This document shows, in pieces, positions 9,698 through 17,966 of a stretch of DNA of 64,000 nucleotides (positions are counted from its first letter, which is position 1; each line of letters begins with the position of its first letter). The notes under the pieces are model-generated. The model ran no database searches. It saw only the letters and a list, made by a program, of their open reading frames with translations, and was not told the DNA's origin. This DNA comes from Gammaproteobacteria bacterium (lineage in GTDB: Bacteria > Pseudomonadota > Gammaproteobacteria > Burkholderiales > Rhodocyclaceae): the NCBI GenBank assembly GCA_018824085.1, contig JAHJHI010000051.1:1-64000 (forward strand), given 5' to 3'. Both the position numbers and the translations under genes were made by a program.

Positions 9698-9726
9698 AAA
9701 AAAAAGCCCAGACCGGAGTCTGGGCT
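9698..9726 (-). terminator. Terminator for reverse-strand tRNA-Val
   Basis: The stem AGCCCAGAC / GTCTGGGCT (9705-9726) has a CGGA loop. Read on the minus strand it is followed by a run of eight T (complement of 9698-9705). It lies directly downstream of the reverse-strand tRNA and may also end the converging BON-LysM transcript weakly. Confidence 0.8.
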
Positions 9727-9734
9727 TTGAGTAC

Positions 9735-9809
9735 TGGTGGGCAGTAGTGGGATCGAACCACTGACCCCCGCCGTGTGAAGGCGGTGCTCTACCGCTGAGC
9801 TAACTGCCC
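9735..9809 (-). tRNA. tRNA-Val (anticodon CAC)
   Basis: On the minus strand this 75-base cloverleaf pairs GGGCAGT with ACTGCCC and ends in an encoded CCA. The anticodon stem CCGCC/GGCGG encloses loop TTCACAC, giving anticodon CAC. The T-arm reads GTGGTTCGATCCCAC. A TAGTAT element on the minus strand at 9831-9836 could be its -10 box. It complements the TAC isoacceptor at 6150. Confidence 0.95.
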
Positions 9810-9878
9810 TGTATTCGTGACAGGGCGCGAATACTAGCCGGTTACCGGCCGGTCGTCAAATGCCCCGGTCCGGCGCGG

Positions 9879-9884
9879 TACAAT
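9879..9884 (+). promoter_or_regulatory. Candidate -10 box for gltX
   Basis: TACAAT lies 29 bases before the gltX ATG, with only a weak -35 region (TCAAAT, 17 bases upstream). It is the best sigma-70-like -10 element in the gap. Confidence 0.4.
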
Positions 9885-9912
9885 CGCGCGCTCGTCCATT
9901 GCAGGCATCGTC

Positions 9913-11310
9913 ATGAACCAAGTTGTCCGTACGCGCTTTGCGCCCAGTCCCACCGGCTATCTGCATATCGGCGGCGCCCGCACCGCGCTGTTCTCGTGGG
10001 CCTACGCGCGTCGTCATGGCGGGCAGTTCGTCCTGCGTATCGAAGACACGGATGTCGCACGGTCCACGCCAGAGGCGGTTGAAGCGATTCTGGACGGCAT
10101 GAAGTGGCTGGATCTGGAGCACGACGAAGGGCCGTTCTACCAGATGCAGCGCATGGAGCGTTACAAGGCCGCCATCGCCCGCATGATCGCCGAGGGCCAC
10201 GCCTACCACTGCTATACGACGCAGGATGAGCTCGATGTGTTGCGCGAATCGCAGCGCGCGGCGAACCAGAAGCCGCGCTATGACGGCCGCTGGCGCCCGG
10301 CGCCCGGCAAGGTATTGCCTGCGCCGCCGGCAGGGGTGCCGCCGGTCGTGCGGTTCTGCAACCCGCTGGATGGCGTCGTCGCCTGGGACGATCAGGTCAA
10401 GGGGCGCATCGCGATCGCGAACGAGGAACTGGACGATCTGATCATCGCTCGCGCGGACGGCACGCCAACCTACAACTTCTGCGTCTGTGTCGATGACTGG
10501 GACATGGGCATCACGCATGTCATCCGCGGCGACGACCATGTGAACAACACGCCGCGCCAGATCAACATCCTGCGCGCGCTCGGCGCAACCGTTCCGCAGT
10601 ACGCCCACTTGTCGATGATTCTCGGTGACGACGGACAGAAGCTGTCGAAGCGCCATGGCGCCGTCAGCGTCATGCAGTATGACGAGGACGGCTATCTCGC
10701 CGAGGCGGTGATCAACTATCTCGCGCGTCTGGGCTGGAGCCACGGCGACGAGGAAGTCTTCTCGCGCGAACAGTTCGTGCAGTGGTTTGACCTCGACCAC
10801 ATCACGCCGTCTGCGGCGCAGTTCAACACCGAAAAATTGCGCTGGCTGAACGCGCATTACATGAAGCTGGCGGACAACGCGCGGCTCGGTTCCGACATTG
10901 CAAGCCGCCTCGCCCGTCGCGGCGTTGACCCGGAAAGCGGTCCGGCGCTGGAGCCGCTGATCGCGCTGTACAAGGAACGCGCTGCGACGCTGGTCGAACT
11001 GACTGACGCACTGGAAGCCTTCTATATCGATCTGCACATTGCACCGCAGATGCTGGCCCAGCACCTGAACGATTCGGCGCGCGGCGCGTTGCGCGCGCTG
11101 GCTGGACGCCTGGAAACGTGTGATTGGAACAAGACGGCGCTCGCGCAGGCGATCAAGGAAACGTGTGCCGAATGCGGGTTGAAGATGCCGCAGGTTGCGA
11201 TTCCGTTGCGTGTCGCGCTGATCGGCCAGCCGCAGACGCCGTCGATCGACGCGGTACTCGAAGCATTCGGCAGGGAGCGCGTGCTGGCGCGTCTCGCACG
11301 GGTGGTCTGA
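9913..11310 (+). CDS. gltX: Glutamyl-tRNA synthetase
   Basis: The 465-residue class I aminoacyl-tRNA synthetase charges tRNA-Glu with glutamate in the cytoplasm. The HIGH motif is HIGG at residues 18-21, within [19 protein letters not shown]. The KMSKS motif is KLSKR at 243-247. Between them lie RIEDTD and [14 protein letters not shown]. The C-terminal anticodon-binding region contains [20 protein letters not shown]-like sequence. The length is normal. It is transcribed away from the reverse-strand tRNA-Val. Confidence 0.97.
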   Translation: MNQVVRTRFAPSPTGYLHIGGARTALFSWAYARRHGGQFVLRIEDTDVARSTPEAVEAILDGMKWLDLEHDEGPFYQMQRMERYKAAIARMIAEGHAYHCYTTQDELDVLRESQRAANQKPRYDGRWRPAPGKVLPAPPAGVPPVVRFCNPLDGVVAWDDQVKGRIAIANEELDDLIIARADGTPTYNFCVCVDDWDMGITHVIRGDDHVNNTPRQINILRALGATVPQYAHLSMILGDDGQKLSKRHGAVSVMQYDEDGYLAEAVINYLARLGWSHGDEEVFSREQFVQWFDLDHITPSAAQFNTEKLRWLNAHYMKLADNARLGSDIASRLARRGVDPESGPALEPLIALYKERAATLVELTDALEAFYIDLHIAPQMLAQHLNDSARGALRALAGRLETCDWNKTALAQAIKETCAECGLKMPQVAIPLRVALIGQPQTPSIDAVLEAFGRERVLARLARVV

Positions 11311-11446
11311 CGCCGCGCCGCCGGTACCGGTTGCCGAAGTTCGCGCAACCGCGTGCCCATGGCGGCGCAAGTGCGGCCTGGTCGTGTCCGGTCGCACCTT
11401 GCAGGGTTTTCGCGCGCTTGCATCAGGCATAGACTTCGGGCGACGT

Positions 11447-11462
11447 CGTCCCGTACGGGACG
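11447..11462. promoter_or_regulatory. Perfect 16-bp palindrome before the TIR gene (candidate operator)
   Basis: CGTCCCGTACGGGACG is a perfect inverted repeat 36 bases before the ATG of the TIR gene, in the 188-base gap after gltX. It has no loop and no T-tract, so it looks like a protein-binding site rather than a terminator. The cognate regulator is unknown, and the cassette encodes no obvious DNA-binding protein. Confidence 0.4.
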
Positions 11463-11498
11463 CATGCTCCCGACGTTTCCACTGCCCCGGCGCGCGAC

Positions 11499-12491
11499 AT
11501 GAACCGCATCTTCATCAGCTACCGCAGTGCTGACGGCGCCAAGGACGCCAGCCGCCTGGCCGATGATCTGGGCCGCGTCTTCGGTGCCGACCGCGTGTTC
11601 CTCGACCGCGAAGACCTGCGCGGCGGCAGCAGCTGGCGCGAGCAGATCGCGCTGACGATGGATCATCGCCCGGTCGTCCTGTTGCTCATGACGCCCGGGT
11701 TTTTTGCCGCGCGGCATGAGAACGGCGACCTGCGCATCAATGACGCCGACGACCCGGTGCGCGGCGAGATACTGTCCGCGATGGAGGCGGGTGCGGCGGT
11801 GCTGCCATTGCGCGTGGATGGCACGCCGATGCCGGCGGCAGGCAGTCTGCCCGCCGCCTTGCGCGATCTCTCCGAAATCCATGCACTGCCGCTGCGTACC
11901 GACGAGTGGAGTGCGGTGGATCTGCCCCGCATCATTGCCGACATCGAGCGCCTCGGCGTGTCGCGCGCGCCGGGCACGGTGCCGCTCGCACGCGAAGTGG
12001 GCGCACGGGTGACGCGCCGGAACGGCCGCATGCTGTCCCTTGCCATCGTGCTCGCACTGGTGTTCGCCGCCGTCATGCTGATGCGTCCGCATGCACCGGA
12101 CCCGTCGCGGCCGGTTTCCCTCGACGGAAAATGGGTGCTCACGCTGAAGGGCGACCGACACGCCTCCGTCCATGTCCGCCAGCGCGATGATCGCCTCGAA
12201 TTGCGTTCCGATCCGGTTCGCGTCGATGACGATCCGGACTGGCAGCCGTACATCGAAACGCTGGCCGGCATGAACGTGCCGCCGCTTACTCATGTCCGCT
12301 ATACCGCCGAAGGCGAGCTTTTTGGCGAGGAGGCCGATCTGGCACTCACCATCTTCAGCGCCGACGCGGGGTTCAAGGTCAATACAGGCAATCTGCATCT
12401 GCGCGTCGGGCCCGACGGCGCAGGGTGGACGGGCGAAATTTCGCTGAACAGCGGCGAGCAGCAAGCGGTGTCGCTGATACGCAGCCGGTAG
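11499..12491 (+). CDS. Membrane-anchored TIR-domain protein with C-terminal extracytoplasmic domain
   Basis: Residues 1-155 form a bacterial TIR domain: FISYRSADGAKDASRLADDL, VFLDREDLRGGSSWREQI and VVLLLMTPGFF. The DDPVRGEI segment places Glu90 where NADase-type TIR domains carry the catalytic glutamate. One membrane helix follows at about 178-195 (MLSLAIVLALVFAAVMLM), preceded by basic residues, so the TIR domain should be cytoplasmic. Residues 205-330 (LDGKWVLTLKGDRHASVHVRQ) look beta-rich, perhaps lipocalin-like, and would lie outside the membrane. The ATG has no strong ribosome-binding site. Whether it cleaves NAD or only signals is not visible. It starts a three-gene unit. Confidence 0.85.
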   Translation: MNRIFISYRSADGAKDASRLADDLGRVFGADRVFLDREDLRGGSSWREQIALTMDHRPVVLLLMTPGFFAARHENGDLRINDADDPVRGEILSAMEAGAAVLPLRVDGTPMPAAGSLPAALRDLSEIHALPLRTDEWSAVDLPRIIADIERLGVSRAPGTVPLAREVGARVTRRNGRMLSLAIVLALVFAAVMLMRPHAPDPSRPVSLDGKWVLTLKGDRHASVHVRQRDDRLELRSDPVRVDDDPDWQPYIETLAGMNVPPLTHVRYTAEGELFGEEADLALTIFSADAGFKVNTGNLHLRVGPDGAGWTGEISLNSGEQQAVSLIRSR

Positions 12492-12512
12492 ACGGCGCAA
12501 AGGAGGAGGCTC

Positions 12513-15500
12513 ATGACAACAAGAAACCTGCGCATCCGCGGGCGTGTTCAGGAGAGCACGCTGACGGCGGATACCGGCGGCGCGGTTGCGGTACTGAACA
12601 GCCGGCGCCTGGTGCCCGGGCGGGCGCGTGACGGTGTGACGGGCGACATCGACGTGGCAGCCGATGAAGTGGTGCGCATCGAACTCGACAACGGTTTCGT
12701 GCTGTGGAGCCGTGCAGACGACCTGGTGCGCGAACACGGTCAGCAGGCGGTGTCGCGCGACGGCGCCGCCAGCTGGGAACTGGACGCGTTGCATGCGCGC
12801 GGTGCGCAGGCCGCGTCGCGCGACGAGCGCGGCCTGCTTGGCCTGGGCATCAAGGTGCTGGATTTTTTCGGCGTCGACCTCAAGAAAAAGTCCGCGGTTG
12901 CGCTCGGCAAATGGTTCGAGAACAAATGTCTCGGCGGACGGGCGCCGGCGCTTTACCGCTGTTCGCTCGGTGATTTCGGGCTGGGCGCGCTCGCAGCCCG
13001 CGAAGTCCTGCCGGCGACCGGGCCGCTGCTGGTGTTCCTGCATGGCACGGGTTCAAGCTGCCGGGGCAGCTTCGGCGCCCTGTGGGATGCGGCCAACCGT
13101 GAAGGGGGGGCGCTGCGGCGGCGGCTGCGCGAACTCTATGGCGACCGGGCGTTTGCGCTGGAGCATCGCAGCCTGACCGAAAGCCCGATCAGCAACGCGC
13201 TCGCGCTGGCCAGGCGCTTGCCCGCTGGCGCTGAACTTCATCTGGTCAGCCATTCGCGCGGCGGCATGGTGGGTGAACTCATGTGCCTGGGCGAATGCGA
13301 AGGACTGGACGCCGTGAGCGGCCAGCTCGACGAGTTGTTCGCGGCCGACCGCACGCTGGCCGAACAGCTCGGTCTCGGCGCGCTCGGCGCGGAAGCCTCG
13401 GCGCTGCGCGACGCCGCCTATCAGGCGGATCGCGACAATCTCGCCGCGCTCATTGCCGAGCTCGCCGCAAAGAAATTCCGCATCACCCGCTTCGTGCGCG
13501 TCGCCTGCCCGGTGCGCGGCACGACGCTGGCGTCCGGCCGGCTCGACCGCTGGTTGTCGGTGCTCGACTTCCTTGCTGGCCAGACCGGTTTCCCGCTGTT
13601 CGGCGACGGCGTCGATTTCCTGCTTGCCGTGGTCAAGGAGCGCACCGACCCGCGCACGCTGCCCGGCGCCGAGGCGATGATGCCCGGTTCGGCGTTGACC
13701 CGCCTGCTCAATCACCCCTCGCTGGAAACGCGTGCCGACCTGACGGTGATCGCCGGCGATGTGGAGGGCGAGTCCCTGTGGCAGAAGATCAAGCTGCTGG
13801 CGACCGACTGGTTCTATGGAGCCGACCATGACCTGGTCGTCAACACCGGCTCGATGACAGGCGGCCTGCGGCGGAGCGGGCAGGGCGGGCGCTTTCGGCT
13901 TGACGCAGGCGCCGACGTCAACCACTTCCGTTACTTCACCAACGCGCGCAGCGTGCGCTGGCTTGCGGCGGGGCTCACGCGCAGCGCGGGCGACGAGAGC
14001 GGTTTCCTGCCGATCGCTGCGGCGCCGCAGGACGCACCGCAGCGCAGTCGCGCCACGGCACGCAGCCAGGCGCTGGCGGAGCCGCGGCCGCTGGCCCTTG
14101 TGCTGCCGGGCACGATGGGCAGCGAGCTGAGCGTTGGCGGCGCTCCGGTCTGGCTCGACTACCGCGCCCTGTTCAAGGGCGGGCTGAAGCGGCTGCACAT
14201 GTCGGCCGACGCCGTCTTGCCGGGTGGTCTGGTCGACGACTTCTACGGCCCGCTGCTCGACTTTCTCGCGCGCACCCATCGCGTGGAGTACTTCGCCTAC
14301 GACTGGCGGCTTTCCGTGTGCGACGCCGCAGCACGTCTTGCCGAACGGCTGGAGGCGTTGCTGCCGCTGGCCGAGGCGCAGCAGCAGGCGGTGCACATCG
14401 TGGCGCACTCGATGGGCGGGCTCGTCGTGCGGGCGATGATGGCGGACGGCGGGCGCGGCGCCGACGCATGGGCGCGCATCACGCGCCTGCCGGGCAGTCG
14501 GCTCCTGATGCTTGGCACGCCCAACGCCGGTTCCCATGAAGCGGTGCGCTGGCTGACCGGCCACAACCCGACGCAGGCGCGGCTGGCGCTGCTCGACTTC
14601 ACGCAGGACACGGCCGACATCGTCGATCTGGTGCGCACCTATCCCGGCCTGCTCGAATTGCTGCCGTTCTCGGCCGACGCCCCCGACTTTGCCGACGCCG
14701 CTCGCTGGCAACAGTTGCGCGACGCACTGGGCGCGCGCTGGCGCACGGCCGATGCCGGCACACTGAAGGCGGTACGCACCACCTGGAACCTGCTTGAAGC
14801 CGCGCCCGTCGACGCGCGTTTCGTGCGCTACGTGGCCGGCTGCCAGCCGGCGACCGTCATCGACTACCAGATCGCGGACGAGGACGATCCGTGGCCGCTC
14901 GGCCGCAGGCGCATCGATTTCGTCGCCACCGCACGCGGTGACGGCACCGTCTCCTGGGCGTCCGGTGCGCTGCCCGGCGTGCCGATGTGGTACGTGGAAG
15001 ACACCGCGCACGACGCGCTGTGCGCGCAGAGACGTGCGTTCGACGCCTATCTCGAACTGCTGCAGACCGGCAGCACGACGCGTCTGCCCGATACCCCGCC
15101 GCGACGTGCCCGCGCCGGGGCCGAAGAGCGCGAGCGCTTCCTGCTCGCGCCGGCGCCGCCGGCCGACGGCATTCCAGCGCCGGCTGATCTGGCGACCTTC
15201 AGCTTTGGCGGCGCATCACCGCCGGCCGACAGCACACAGCTCCGGCGTCCGCCGATCACCGTGCGCATCCGCCATAGCGAGCTCGCCTACGCGCGCCACC
15301 CGGTCATGCTCGGCCATTACCGCGGCGACACCATCGTCAGCGCCGAAGCCAGCATGGACCGGCGCATGGACGGTGCCCTGCAGCACAGCCTGCAGCTCGG
15401 CCGCTATCCAGGCCCGCTCGGCACGCACGGGCTGTTCATCCCGCGCGTCATGGACCAGCACCCGCAAGGGGCCATCGTCATCGGGCTAGGTGAAGTGGGC

Positions 15501-17966
15501 GAGCTCAGCCCCGGCGGGCTGCAGGAAGGCGTGCGCAGTGCCTTGCTCGATCTCGCGCTGCGGGTGGCCGAATGGCCGGACGAGCGTTTCGGGCCGCACG
15601 AAACCGTGCGCACCATCCGCGTCTCCAGCCTGCTCATCGGAACCGGCGCGGGCGGCATCCGTACCAGAGATTCCGTCGAATCCATCTTGCGCGGCGCGGC
15701 TGACGCACAACGCGCGCTGGCCGAAGGCGCGCTGGCCAGGCGTGTCGTCATCGCCGAAGTCGAGTTCATAGAGCTGTTCGAGGACATCGCCATCCAGGCG
15801 GCAGGCGCGTTGCGCGACGTCGTCGACGGCGCGCTGACCGGCGAGTTCTCGTGGCCTGAACAGGTGCTGGGCGACGGCAATGGCGGGCGTCGCCGGGTGT
15901 GCTTTTCCGAGGACGCGAGCTGGTGGCAGCGGCTGGAGATCAGCCACGACGCACGCCGCGACGAGTTGCGCTTCATCGCGCTCACCGACCGCGCCCGCGC
16001 GGAAATCAGCCTGGTCGGTGGCCAGTTGCAGCAGGTCGATGCCTTCGTGAGCCAGGCCTGCCGCTCCAGTGCGGCGGACGCGGCCACGTCGCGCACCCTG
16101 TTCGAAATGCTGCTGCCACAGCGGCTCAAGCAGCTCGCGCCGGACCAGCGCAGCGTCGTATTGCTGGTCGATGAAGTGTCGGCGCGCTTTCCGTGGGAGC
16201 TGCTGGAGGACCGCTGGCACGCCGGTCAGCGTCCGCCGGCGGTGGCGGCCGGCATGCTGCGCCAGCTTCGCACCGCGCAATACCGTGAGCGCCCGCTCGG
16301 CGCGACGCGCGCCAGCGCGCTGGTCATCGGAGATCCGTCGCCACTCGGTGCGGGCTTCGCGCCGCTGCCCGACGCGGCGGCCGAAGCACGGGCCGTGGCC
16401 CGCGTGCTCGGTGCCGGCAACTACGCCGTGAGCGAACTCATCAACGCGGAAGGCCGCGCCATCATGGCGGCGCTGCACCAGGACGCCTGGCGCATCCTGC
16501 ATCTGGCGGGCCACGGCGTGCACGAATACGAGGTCGCAACGTCCTCGCTGTCGCCCGAAGGTGCCACCACACGCAAGGTGTCGGGCATGGTCATCGGCGA
16601 CGGCTGGTTCCTGACGCCGGGCGACGTCGAGCAGATGCGCTTCGTGCCTGAACTGGTATTCATCAACTGCTGCCATCTCGGGCGCACCGGTGCGCAGTCC
16701 GGCGACGATGCCCCGCTGAGCCGGCTCGCCGCCAACCTCGCGATGCAATTCATCCGCATGGGGGTACGCGCCGTCGTCGCGGCCGGCTGGGCGGTGGATG
16801 ACGCCGCCGCGCGCTGTTTCGCGGAAAGCCTCTACGGTTCGCTGCTCGATGGCCGGGGCTTTGGCGACGCGGTGCGCATCGCGCGCGAGGCGACCTGGTC
16901 GCGCTTCCCGAACGTGAATACCTGGGGTGCCTACCAGTGTTACGGCGACCCGGACTACCGGCTCGACCCGTCCGCGCCGACGCATCGCGAATCGGTACCG
17001 GTGCCGTTCAGCGCGCCATCGGAACTGGTGGCGGCGATCAACAACCGCAGCAGCGCGCTGAAGATCAGCGCCGACGAGGCCTCCGATGCGTCGCCGTCGG
17101 CCTGGCTGGAATCCCTCGTCAGCCGGATCCCGCCGCGCGTGCGCGACACGTGGATGCAGCGTGCCGACGTGGCCGCCGCCATCGGTCTGTGCTTCGGCGA
17201 GGCGCGTGCGTTTGCGCTGGCCGTCGAGTGGCTGGATCGGGCGCGCGCCGCGCGGGACGGTGACTGCCCGATGCGGGTGATCGAACAGTCCGCCAATTTC
17301 CGCGTGCGCGCATCGGACGAAGCCTGGCGCCGGGCGCGCCTGGCGCGCGACAGCGACGCGGCGCGTGCGCTGATCGACGCCATTCGCGAATCCGTGCTCG
17401 AGGTCGGGCGGCTCAAACCCACGGCAGAACGCTGCGCGCTGCTGGGCAGCGCATACAAGCGCCTGGCCTGGATGCTGGACGGCGACGAGCGTTCGGCCGC
17501 GCTGGAAGATGCTTCGCGCCAGTACGCCTGCGCGCTGAAACTTGCAGCCGACGCCGATGAGGCGGACGGCAGCGCGCGCTATGCCTTCATCAACCTGTGG
17601 TTGCTGCGTCTTGCCGTGGTCCGCATGGATCGCGCCCGCCGCGGCGGGCTGCCGGCCGACTGGGCGGACACGGTACGCAGCGGCTGCGAGCGCGCGAGGC
17701 TGGAAGCCGCCGCGCACGCGCGGCCCGACTTCTGGAGCACGGCCGCGCTGGGCGACTGTGAGCTACTGCTGGCACTGCTGGGCGGACGAATGAATGCCGC
17801 CGACCAGGCACGGGTGACCGAGGCCTACCAGGCCGCGTTCGCGCGCGGCGGCAGCGCGCGCGAGCACGCGTCGGTGATCGACAACCTGGATTTCCTGATT
17901 GATCTGGGGGTTCTGCGCGGCGCGCTCGGCAAGGTGCGCAGCGCGCTCATGACAGGGGAGGCGTGA
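12513..17966 (+). CDS. Giant multidomain protein: two alpha/beta hydrolases, CHAT caspase-like protease, helical tail
   Basis: The protein has 1817 residues. After about 150 N-terminal residues, a first hydrolase has FLHGTGSS (175-182) and HSRGG with a nucleophile-like Ser248. A second, LCAT-like hydrolase spans about 525-850 with PGTMGSEL (532-539), AHSMGG (Ser633), GDGTVSW (Asp810) and TAHDAL (His833), a complete Ser-Asp-His set. Residues 915-1110 recall M17 peptidase N-terminal or macro-like folds (VIGLGEVGELSPGGL). The CHAT protease (about 1200-1480) has FPWELLED, LHLAGHG (His1334) and FINCCHLG (Cys1387), the caspase-like dyad. Residues 1540-1810 look like helical repeats. AAGGAGGAGG precedes the ATG. 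There is no signal peptide. The molecular role is unknown; conflict or cell-death function is inferred. Confidence 0.82.
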   Translation: MTTRNLRIRGRVQESTLTADTGGAVAVLNSRRLVPGRARDGVTGDIDVAADEVVRIELDNGFVLWSRADDLVREHGQQAVSRDGAASWELDALHARGAQAASRDERGLLGLGIKVLDFFGVDLKKKSAVALGKWFENKCLGGRAPALYRCSLGDFGLGALAAREVLPATGPLLVFLHGTGSSCRGSFGALWDAANREGGALRRRLRELYGDRAFALEHRSLTESPISNALALARRLPAGAELHLVSHSRGGMVGELMCLGECEGLDAVSGQLDELFAADRTLAEQLGLGALGAEASALRDAAYQADRDNLAALIAELAAKKFRITRFVRVACPVRGTTLASGRLDRWLSVLDFLAGQTGFPLFGDGVDFLLAVVKERTDPRTLPGAEAMMPGSALTRLLNHPSLETRADLTVIAGDVEGESLWQKIKLLATDWFYGADHDLVVNTGSMTGGLRRSGQGGRFRLDAGADVNHFRYFTNARSVRWLAAGLTRSAGDESGFLPIAAAPQDAPQRSRATARSQALAEPRPLALVLPGTMGSELSVGGAPVWLDYRALFKGGLKRLHMSADAVLPGGLVDDFYGPLLDFLARTHRVEYFAYDWRLSVCDAAARLAERLEALLPLAEAQQQAVHIVAHSMGGLVVRAMMADGGRGADAWARITRLPGSRLLMLGTPNAGSHEAVRWLTGHNPTQARLALLDFTQDTADIVDLVRTYPGLLELLPFSADAPDFADAARWQQLRDALGARWRTADAGTLKAVRTTWNLLEAAPVDARFVRYVAGCQPATVIDYQIADEDDPWPLGRRRIDFVATARGDGTVSWASGALPGVPMWYVEDTAHDALCAQRRAFDAYLELLQTGSTTRLPDTPPRRARAGAEERERFLLAPAPPADGIPAPADLATFSFGGASPPADSTQLRRPPITVRIRHSELAYARHPVMLGHYRGDTIVSAEASMDRRMDGALQHSLQLGRYPGPLGTHGLFIPRVMDQHPQGAIVIGLGEVGELSPGGLQEGVRSALLDLALRVAEWPDERFGPHETVRTIRVSSLLIGTGAGGIRTRDSVESILRGAADAQRALAEGALARRVVIAEVEFIELFEDIAIQAAGALRDVVDGALTGEFSWPEQVLGDGNGGRRRVCFSEDASWWQRLEISHDARRDELRFIALTDRARAEISLVGGQLQQVDAFVSQACRSSAADAATSRTLFEMLLPQRLKQLAPDQRSVVLLVDEVSARFPWELLEDRWHAGQRPPAVAAGMLRQLRTAQYRERPLGATRASALVIGDPSPLGAGFAPLPDAAAEARAVARVLGAGNYAVSELINAEGRAIMAALHQDAWRILHLAGHGVHEYEVATSSLSPEGATTRKVSGMVIGDGWFLTPGDVEQMRFVPELVFINCCHLGRTGAQSGDDAPLSRLAANLAMQFIRMGVRAVVAAGWAVDDAAARCFAESLYGSLLDGRGFGDAVRIAREATWSRFPNVNTWGAYQCYGDPDYRLDPSAPTHRESVPVPFSAPSELVAAINNRSSALKISADEASDASPSAWLESLVSRIPPRVRDTWMQRADVAAAIGLCFGEARAFALAVEWLDRARAARDGDCPMRVIEQSANFRVRASDEAWRRARLARDSDAARALIDAIRESVLEVGRLKPTAERCALLGSAYKRLAWMLDGDERSAALEDASRQYACALKLAADADEADGSARYAFINLWLLRLAVVRMDRARRGGLPADWADTVRSGCERARLEAAAHARPDFWSTAALGDCELLLALLGGRMNAADQARVTEAYQAAFARGGSAREHASVIDNLDFLIDLGVLRGALGKVRSALMTGEA

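Noticed and set aside
9856-11430. A 524-residue reverse-strand open frame opposite gltX
   Set aside because: It is a codon-bias shadow of gltX with no domain of its own.
11022-17717. Long reverse-strand open frames of 650-740 residues opposite the TIR/CHAT unit
   Set aside because: High GC coding DNA gives long open frames on the other strand. Their translations are rich in Arg, His and Gln without any recognisable domain, while the plus strand shows clear domains.
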